From: Dipteris shenzhenensis
Taxonomy: Eukaryota > Polypodiophyta > Polypodiopsida > Gleicheniales
Assembly: GCA_047967505.1 (NCBI GenBank)
Contig: CM106541.1
Direction: 5' to 3' (one strand)
Length of the DNA: 64,000 nucleotides
How positions within the stretch are numbered: the stretch's first letter is position 1; each line of letters starts with the position of its first letter. The notes beneath the pieces were generated by a model. That model saw nothing but the letters and a program-made list of their open reading frames with translations, did no database searches and was not told the origin of the DNA. A program made the translations under genes and the position numbers. This document shows, one piece after another, positions 57,552-64,000 of this stretch.

Positions 57552-58970
57552 AAAAGAGCAGCCCATGCTCTTGTAGTTTCTACTCTTACTGCTGCCATGC
57601 AGAATGCAGAGTTATGGCATGCCAGATATGGCCACATGCATTACAACAGCTTGATGACACTTCAGAAGAACTCTATGGTTGATGCATTGCCACCTCTTGA
57701 GATACCTCCTCCACATGCCTGTGAAGGGTGCATTTTAGGCAAGATGCACAGATTCCCCTTCAAAAAGGATGGTTCAGTTAAAGCTGTCCCAAAATTACAG
57801 CTTATACGCAGTGATGTCTGTGGTCCCATGAGGAGTCCATCATTGGGTGGTCATCTCTACTTTGTTACTTTTATTGATGATTACTCCAATTTCACTTGGG
57901 TCTTTGGGCTGAAGCCCAAATCAGAAGTGTTCATGGTGTTTAAACACTTTTCAGCCATGGTTGAAAATGAATCTGGACTCAAGATACAGACATTGCGCAC
58001 AGATAGAGGTGGGGAATACTTGTCTGCAGATTTTGATGCTTTTCTGAAAGGCAAGAGTATTGTGCATCAGCTCACAGTGAGGCTGAACCCTCAGCAAAAT
58101 GGCAAAGCTGAGAGAAAAATAGAACTCTTATGGAGATGGACAGATGTATGCTGAAAAGCAAGCACATGCCTCACAAATTCTGGCTTGAAGGTCTAATGTG
58201 TGCCAACTACATCTTAGATCGGTCTCCCACTAAGGCTTTGAAAACAAAAACTCCCTATGAAGTCTAGAATGGGAGAAAGCCTTCAGTGGATCATTTCCGT
58301 GTCTTTGGATGCCTTGCATATGCTCATGTGCCAGTTGAATTTCGGCATAAGTTGTCAGATAAGGCAATTAAGTGCATATTTGTTGGGTACAGTGCAGAAA
58401 GCAAGGGGTACCGTCTCTACAATCTTGCTGCACGCAAGATCATTGTTAGTAGAGATGTGATATTTGCAGAAAATTCAGCTCACACTCAGGCTGAATTTCA
58501 TATGCCTTCTTCTTCAGAGGATGTTTTTGAGGGGTTGCTACCCATTTCCTTGGGTTCCCCTGCTGATATTTCTGATGCAAATCAGAATTTACAGCCACCT
58601 CCCGATGCTCCAATTCAGCCACAGGATGTCTTGCCACTTCCACAGGCAGTGGAACAGGTGGTTCAACAAGAAATTGCAGACATACATGCAGCAAAAACAG
58701 TCCCAAACTGGTTGTTACAGACTCTCAGGGAGAGTAAGATTGATGCTCCATTACCTGGCAGGACTCGCAGTGCAGTAAGGCACATGGAAGGTGCTAATTC
58801 AGTGGAATCAGCATATGCAGGTACTCTTCTTGATGAGGAGGAGCCTGCAACATTCGAAGAAGCAAAGAACAATGTGCATTGGATGAATGCCATACACGAT
58901 GAATTGCAGTCCATTCAAAAAAATCAGACTTGGGATGTCGTAGACTTGCCACCGTACACGATGGATTTTC
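57552..58970 (+). pseudogene. Copia1 integrase and linker, broken
   Basis: GAG-pre-integrase: WHARYGHMHYNS, CEGCILGK. Integrase: RSDVCGPMRSPSLGG, YFVTFIDDYSN, LRTDRGGEYLSADF, NPQQNGKAERK. A frameshift near 58110 changes frame after the catalytic-Glu region. The restored frame holds HMPHKFWLEGLMCANYI, then TAG at 58264 in place of the usual Trp (PYEV-x-NGRKP). Next come FRVFGCLAYAHVPVE and a linker to LDEEEPATFEEAKNN (58830). A second deletion/frameshift near 58960 removes part of the CKWVF segment. Confidence 0.85.
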
Positions 58971-60922
58971 AAGGTGAAACGGAAGCCAGATGGCTCCATT
59001 GACAGATACAAGGCAAGGCTGGTTGCCAAAGGCTATGCTCAGAAAAAGGGCATAGATTATGAGGAGACTTTTGCTCCTACATCCCGGATGACCACGATCC
59101 GATCTGTTATTGCAATGGCTGCACATTTTGAGTGGAATGTTCATCAGTTGGACATTAAAACAGCCTTCCTAAATGGAGACTTGTTGGAAGAGGTTTATGT
59201 CAAACAACCTCCAGGCTTTGAAATTTCAGGAAATGCACTTCAGGTATGCAAGCTGAATAAAGCTTTGTATGGGCTGAAACAGGCCCCTCGTGTATGGTAT
59301 GCCAAGATTCATGCCTTTTTGACCAGCAAGGGGCTGCACAATAGTCCTACTGAGAGCACCCTCTACATCAAGAAGGATGGGGGGGAAATTTTGGTCATCA
59401 TTCTTTATGTCGATGACTTACTGCTCACAGAGTCCAATGAAGATAATATTGCAGATTTCAAAGCTGATTTGCAGACCAACTTTAACATGTCAGATTTGGG
59501 GCTGCTTCACTTTTATTTGGGGATCCAGTTCTCTCAAGAGAGACGTGGCACTGTTATGTCTCAGTCCAAGTATGTGCAGAAACTCTTGGACAGATTTAAC
59601 ATGCATGATTGTAAGCCCATAGCCACTCCCATGGAGCCGGGGCTGAAACTCACAATGCATGATGCAGGAGAATCAGTTGATGCCACATTTTACAGTCAGG
59701 CTGTTGGATGCCTCATTTATCTCTGCAACACTAGACCTGATATTCAGTTTGCAGTATCTCAGGTGAGCAGGTATATGCATAGCCCAAAAACTATGCATTG
59801 GCAGGCAGTTAAGCACATCTTCCGTTATTTGCAGGGCACGAAGTCTTTTGGCTTGTTATTTCCCAAGGGGGGTGACTTGCAGATGCATGCCTACAGTGAT
59901 TCAGATTGGGCTGGTGATTATGACACTAGGCAGTCCACTAGTGGCAATTGTTTCTTTTTGGGTAAAGCCTGCATTTCTTGGCTGAGCAAGAAACAATCTA
60001 CAGTGGCTACCTCATCATGTGAAGCTGAGTACAGGGCAGCTTTCACAGCAACAGTTGCATGGTTGTAAGACACGTTAAGACACGACACGTTAGACACGCT
60101 TTAGACACGAGTGTCTAAAGTGTCTTAAAGATAAGACACGTAAGACACGCCATTGTGGTTATAATAATAAATATTTAATTAATATATGTATAAGTATACA
60201 AATGTACAACTTGCTAGCATAGCTAGCTGCGAGATTCTAGAAGTACAATAAGCTACACTTAAATAATGCAAGAAGAAACAATGCACTTGTACAATGTAGT
60301 TAAGAGTCAAGACTCGTCACTCAAGACTTAAAAGTTAAAGTTAAGACTCACGATTGAAGAGCTCGTAAGTTTTGAGTACTAAAGTGACATGAATGAAAAC
60401 TGCATCTCGATACATATAATTGAAAGAAAGCTTTCGACTCTCAAGACTCAAATCTCTAAAGATTCATCCTAATCTAAATCTATGAGGTCACTGCCACTGC
60501 TAGATCCAAAGTCACCATCAATGCTAGCATGGCTAAGTCAAACTCAATGTGTGTTGTTACTCCTCACCCACCCAAAAAAAAAAAAAAAAAACACTAGTGT
60601 CTAAAGGTGTCTTAAGATAAGACACGTGTCTTAAGTGTCTTAAGTGTCTTATCATAAGACACGAGTGTCTTAACAACCATGAACAGTTGAATGTGTCTGG
60701 CTGCGTCATCTATTTGCTGATCTTCATCTGTCATTGGAGGGTCCTTCTCCAATTCTCACTGATAGTCAAAGTGCCATTGCATTGGCAAAGAATCCAGTGT
60801 TTCATGCTCGCACGAAGCACATTGAGGTTCACTATCACTACGTCAGAGAGAAGTTGCATGCAAGAGAGATCACTATGATCTTTGTGTCCACACATGACAA
60901 TGTTGCAGATATTTTCACCTAA
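58971..60922 (+). pseudogene. Copia1 RT and RNase H, interrupted by a MITE
   Basis: RT: YKARLVAKGYAQKKGIDYEE (59008), HQLDIKTAFLNGDLLEEVYV, YGLKQAPRVWYAK, ILYVDDLLLT (59401, catalytic YVDD), LCNTRPDIQFA. RNase H: YSDSDWAGDYDTRQSTSGN (59893), KKQSTVATSSCEAEYRAAF, then the MITE at 60058 cuts the domain after AFTATV. Downstream, from 60684, the same frame resumes with VECVWLRHLF, LTDSQSAIALAKNPVFHART, HYHYVREKLHA and IFT, then TAA at 60920. Between frames the protein is continuous except for the insert. Confidence 0.9.
60058..60681. mobile_element. 624-bp hAT-like MITE with 8-bp TSD, nested in Copia1
   Basis: Left end CATGGTTGTAAGACACG and right end (reverse complement) CATGGTTGTTAAGACAC are nearly perfect terminal inverted repeats. 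Flanks are AACAGTTG at 60050-60057 and 60682-60689, a perfect 8-bp target duplication. Removing it rejoins the RNase H frame. The ends are packed with AAGACAC/GTGTCTT motifs in both orientations, a possible transposase-binding cluster. No transposase frame is present, so it is non-autonomous. hAT assignment rests on the 8-bp duplication and inverted ends. Confidence 0.85.
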
Positions 60923-61015
60923 GCACTTCCACGTGAAAAGTTTGAGGCATTTCGCAGTGCCCTGAACTTATATCCGTATGGTGATTAATCATCCTTGTAC
61001 ATGACATTGGCACTG

Positions 61016-61023
61016 CAAGGGGG
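61016..61023 (+). promoter_or_regulatory. Copia1 polypurine tract
   Basis: CAAGGGGG lies directly before TGTTAG of the 3' LTR. Confidence 0.8.
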
Positions 61024-61291
61024 TGTTAGAATTACAAATATAATTCAGCAGTGACCAATGTAATTTAATAAGCTAGTTAGGGACACTTTTCCTCTTTAAG
61101 AGGTTTTTTCCCCTAACCGCAGTTAGTCCACTAACTATGGTTAGTGACTACTAAGGTTTTGTCACTAGGACAAAACCTTATCTCACTCCTTCAGTTCAAT
61201 CTCTCTCACTCTCATTTTTGCAACTAAGCTTTCAGTTCTCACTCTCTCCTGCTTCTTACTCTCATTTTGCTCTCTCTCCCCCATTCTCACA
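61024..61291 (+). mobile_element. Copia1 3' LTR (268 bp)
   Basis: Starts TGTTAGAATTACAAATATA and ends CCCATTCTCACA. It differs from the 5' LTR by about ten substitutions and a few 1-bp indels in C and T runs. Confidence 0.95.
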
Positions 61292-61296
61292 TCATC

Positions 61297-61814
61297 TCGC
61301 ATCACTGACTTTACCGTAGCACCTCTCCCTCCAGGGGCTGATCATACCTATCTTTTCTTTAGCATTTCTACCCCCCGTCGCACGGCACTTTCTACCCCGT
61401 TGAGTTCTTACTCCCCCTACCATGATATACGCATTGATCGCGATCACTCACCTACTTACTCTGGCCGTTTGTACATACTTCTCGCATACATTGACTTTAT
61501 ACCCCTATTAGAGGACCGTGATGCCCTAGTCACCCGCTCACTACACGAGGCTGCTCTTCACGCCTTCCCCCACACCACCCGCTCCACCCACCCACCACCA
61601 CCTGAGACCGTACCCTGTAATAGCTGGTACAATGATGAGTGTAAGGCTTTACGCCGTCAGCTCAGATTCGAAACCAAAAACAATCTTCCGAGCAGACCAG
61701 AGACGCTACGCGAGTACCATCGGCCGGTACGTAGGAAGAAACTTGACTTTGTGTGCCGGAACGAGGAGAAGCTATTGAACATTCTGTTCAGTAACAACTC
61801 TAAGAACTTTTGGC
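61297..61814 (+). pseudogene. LINE copy 2, right part (end of endonuclease, linker to RT)
   Basis: Continues LINE copy 2 after Copia1: the ADHTYLFFSISTPRRTAL-type block near 61330, then a linker (ALRRQLRFETKNNLPSRPET, 61650; HRPVRRKKLDFVC, 61725). It matches copy 1 at 15300-15835. It stops at TTTTGGC (61814), where the inverted LINE copy 3 tail begins. Confidence 0.8.
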
Positions 61815-63236
61815 AAAAAGAAAGAAAGAAAGAATTTTATTAGAGTCTTCGGAAGACCGATGGGTCTATGAGACTGAAAGAAAACCTGATACAAATCACA
61901 GTAAGGGTGGAGCTACTGAAACGAGCATCATCACCCGTGCTGAATCCTAAGTCTGATCATACATAATCAAATACATCTGGATGTAACAATGAAAAGAAAA
62001 GGACTGGAGCGGAGCGAAATCCTCCGTATGTCATGCCCCCCTGGCTGGTGCATAGCCGGTGATGGGACGCTGATGCCCGTCAAGGGGTGCCGTGCGTCTC
62101 GGTCTCCTGGACGAGGCTCGATGCAATTGACTCCCATGGGACGTATCCCGGGTCTAAACAATGACGGGAGGTCCCCCAAAGTGATCTGTGTGTCCCCTCG
62201 ATGTCTCGTGTGTCGTGTTGCGATCGTCGGGTCAAGGTCTCTGTCGCGTCGATGGCTAGAGACTGGACGATCAATGTCACTCGATGGAAAGAACTCTGTG
62301 ATCCTGCTGTGAGAGGTATCTGATGATGTGGCCAAGCCCCGCCGTCGCCTGAGTAAGTACTCTCTATGTCGGATTCCCTCGTGAATGAAGGCCGCGAGGC
62401 ATCTCTAATCTGGGTAGGCGAGGAATTTGGAAAGGAGCCCGGAGCCGTCTCTAAAGAGGCAATGGTAGCGACCTCAGATCTCGTAGTACACTGGGCACCT
62501 GAAAATAAAATGCTCCTCCGACTCAACCTCCTGACAGTCGCACAATATGCATAAGCGATGCTCCCTAGGAATCCCCTCTGCTCTGCCGCTCTCTATGCGG
62601 AGGCGGTGTGATGATACCCGAAACTGTCCGATGGAGATCCGTAGTGAGTGAGGCATATGAAGCTCAGTGTACCTCGATGGTGTGATGAATCCCTCCTCCG
62701 AAATGCGAAGACAGTAATCTCAATAGAAACTCAGCTTCACTGGAAGCTCCCTCGGCTCCAACCAGGTCCTAAAGGTGTGTAGCTGCAGGAGATCCTCTCG
62801 AATGACCTGGTTGGTATGTGGCCCAATCGGGATGGTGGGTGGGAGTACCGAAGGGGCATCTAAACTGTACTGAAAAGGAGGCATCCTATCGATGTGGAAC
62901 CCTAGTCTCACAAACCATCTGTAAGTTCGTGCATACCAGCATCGCTCGTCTCCCTCTACTGCCAACCTCATGGAGGAATCGAGAGCCAACCATGGCAACC
63001 TCTGTCTCCCTGATGTGCAGTCCCCATATGATCTAACCCGGTGTAGATATGTGATGGTCTGAAAGGCTGCATCTAGCTGGAGTGGAGAGGCACCAAACTC
63101 GGCCTAAATGATGTGATGTGGTACAGACGGTTTCCCCCGGATCATCCGTGAGAGCATGAGGATCTATAAGCGCTCCACCCGTGTCCACTCTATCTCTGAC
63201 ATGTCAGGCCCCCAACAAGGGCTGCCATACATACCG
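61815..63236 (-). mobile_element. LINE copy 3 (3' part, minus strand) abutting copy 2
   Basis: The element's 3' tail is at 61815-61834 (AAAG units on the plus strand) and its coding strand is minus, head-to-head with copy 2. The 3' UTR (TCTTCCGAAGAC on the minus strand, 61856-61847) matches copy 1's 3' end. Its upstream edge at 63236 is where an LTR begins. This is consistent with LINE copy 3 inserted into copy 2 and then cut by an LTR element. Confidence 0.8.
62330..63232 (-). pseudogene. LINE ORF2 C-terminal domain (copy 3)
   Basis: Read on the minus strand from 63228: MYGSPCWGPDMSEIEWTRVE, MIRGKPSVPHHI, PLQLDAAFQTITYLHRV, LPWLALDSSMRLAVEGDER, GFHIDRMPPFQYSLDAPS, HTFRTWLEPRELPVKLSFY, then LPHSLRISIGQFRVSSHRLR and the zinc motif CILCDCQEVESEEHFIFRC (62580-62490). 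The end of ORF2 reads QPGGHDIRRISLRSS near 62010. Several frames are needed. The C-x2-C...H-x4-C finger is intact and is the best copy of this family's C-terminal domain in the window. Confidence 0.7.
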
Positions 63237-64000
63237 TGTCACCACAATGTAAATATCCTAAGTCAAAGTACAGTTGACCATTTATTTGATCATAATTAAA
63301 GAGTTTTATATGTGTTAATTACGGTCAAAGAGTTATTCTAATGGTCAAAGATACTTGACTCTAGTCAAGTAAACCTGACTGCGGTCAGAGAGTGTTGACT
63401 TCGGTTAACAAGACTTGGCAGGCGCCAAGAGGGGTTAACCCCGGTTAACCAAGATGTGCCAACCTTGGTTGGAGAGACTTGGCTATAATTAAGGCGCCTT
63501 GACCCTTGGTCAAAGCTCTTTAATTATAATCAAGAGTGTTGACTCCGGTCAACCAGAGAAAATATATATATATTTATTTGTATATATATTTGTTTAGACG
63601 TGCACATGTGTTCAGTGGGGACGCCCACCGTGACTAGGATTAGTCCACAATGTGTTATTTGCATGCAAAGCGCTAACAATTAATGGGTACCATAGTGGTG
63701 CGCTTTAATTAATTGTTGCAGGTACTAGGAAGGATTATTTTTCCTAAGCGAAATGGGAGCCTGACAAGCACCTAGGAAGCGGTTCGTGTGACCGAGAGCC
63801 TTGAAGACTCCAGAATGGCCCTTAGTGGCTTGTAATAAGATTTAGTCTAGATTTTAGACAAGTGGCATGTTGCCAATTTGAATGGGGCTTGAAGTTCTTG
63901 TAAAGTAAGGATTTCTTTTCACGTTTCAGAGAGAGAGACTTACGAGACAACTCTATGCTGATCTTCTGTAACAGAATTTCTGAAAGTAATAAAGACCTTC
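63237..64000 (+). mobile_element. LTR of an element extending beyond the window
   Basis: Starts TGTCACCACAATG at 63237, right where LINE copy 3 is interrupted (preceding TACCG is a possible TSD). The text has an AATATATATATATTT box at ~63560 and, near the right edge, GTAACAGAATTTC and GTAATAAAGACC typical of LTR R/U5 regions. No coding sequence is present up to 64000. Only one end is visible, so strand and superfamily are unproven. Confidence 0.5.
63261..63552. promoter_or_regulatory. Cluster of 11 W-box motifs (TTGACC/T)
   Basis: Eleven TTGAC(C/T) cores on both strands (at about 63261, 63273, 63322, 63342, 63355, 63363, 63394, 63499, 63508, 63538, 63547) fall in under 300 bp. GGTTAACC inverted pairs lie between. 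W-boxes bind WRKY transcription factors; role in this LTR is inference. Confidence 0.65.

Larger units (their letters stand above)
54625..61291 (+). mobile_element. Copia1: full-length Ty1/copia element nested in LINE copy 2
   Basis: LTRs at 54625-54891 and 61024-61291, PBS, a ~1.1-kb leader, gag-protease, integrase, RT, RNase H and polypurine tract all lie in copia order. The 6.67-kb insert is bounded by ACATC/TCATC. LTRs differ at about ten positions plus small indels (~95-96% alike), so this insertion is older than Copia2. A 624-bp MITE interrupts RNase H. Removing the insert in silico restores a LINE matching copy 1 across the junction. Confidence 0.95.

Noticed and set aside
61815-63236. 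Twin-priming inversion of a single LINE
   Set aside because: In twin priming the tail lies at one outer end; here the tail of the minus-strand part sits between the two parts, so a separate insertion fits better.
1-64000. CRISPR arrays, bacterial operons, tRNA or rRNA genes
   Set aside because: No regular repeat-spacer array, cloverleaf or rRNA motif was found; the tandem repeats here have no unique spacers.

Overview
The window is repeat-dense nuclear DNA from a land plant. The evidence is Ty1/copia and Ty3/gypsy retrotransposons whose primer-binding sites match plant initiator-Met tRNA, plant-type LINE 3' ends, hAT DNA transposon pieces, long microsatellites and a few spliced host exons. 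Nothing bacterial or organellar was seen. The species cannot be named; the TE load and TE-filled introns would suit a large genome such as a fern, another seed-free plant or a gymnosperm (weak inference).

Layout. 0-1.3 kb: 5' end of a minus-strand LTR element (leader, PBS, LTR). 2.2-2.8 kb: decayed minus-strand copia. 3-11 kb: no recognised gene, a ~160-bp degenerate tandem array, and a 5'-truncated LINE with a 12-bp target duplication (8.07-8.57 kb). 11-12.7 kb: microsatellites and a 283-bp tandem duplication. 13.1-18.5 kb: LINE copy 1 (L1-type ORF1, endonuclease, RT, CTTT-repeat tail). 19-20.7 kb: gypsy relic. 24.9-31.1 kb: two different copia families fused in frame. 31.1-32.4 kb: gypsy 3' end with LTR, joined to a minus-strand hAT transposase relic (32.4-33.7 kb). 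37.5-43.0 kb: nearly full-length copia (Copia2, 5-bp TSD CAGAT) inside another gypsy relic (to 44.1 kb). 45.0-52.2 kb: exons of a minus-strand host gene whose apparent intron holds gypsy, LINE and MITE insertions. 53.0-64.0 kb: nested block. LINE copy 2 is split by copia element Copia1 (54,625-61,291), which is split in its RNase H domain by a 624-bp hAT-like MITE. An oppositely oriented LINE copy 3 follows, cut by an LTR that leaves the window.

The genes do not form a pathway; almost every coding region belongs to a mobile element and carries stops or frameshifts. The most notable signals are a cluster of 24 CGTAC motifs in the Copia1 leader, 11 W-box motifs in the terminal LTR, a LINE family with a mammalian-L1-like ORF1 domain order and a tetranucleotide tail, and exact junctions for several nested insertions.
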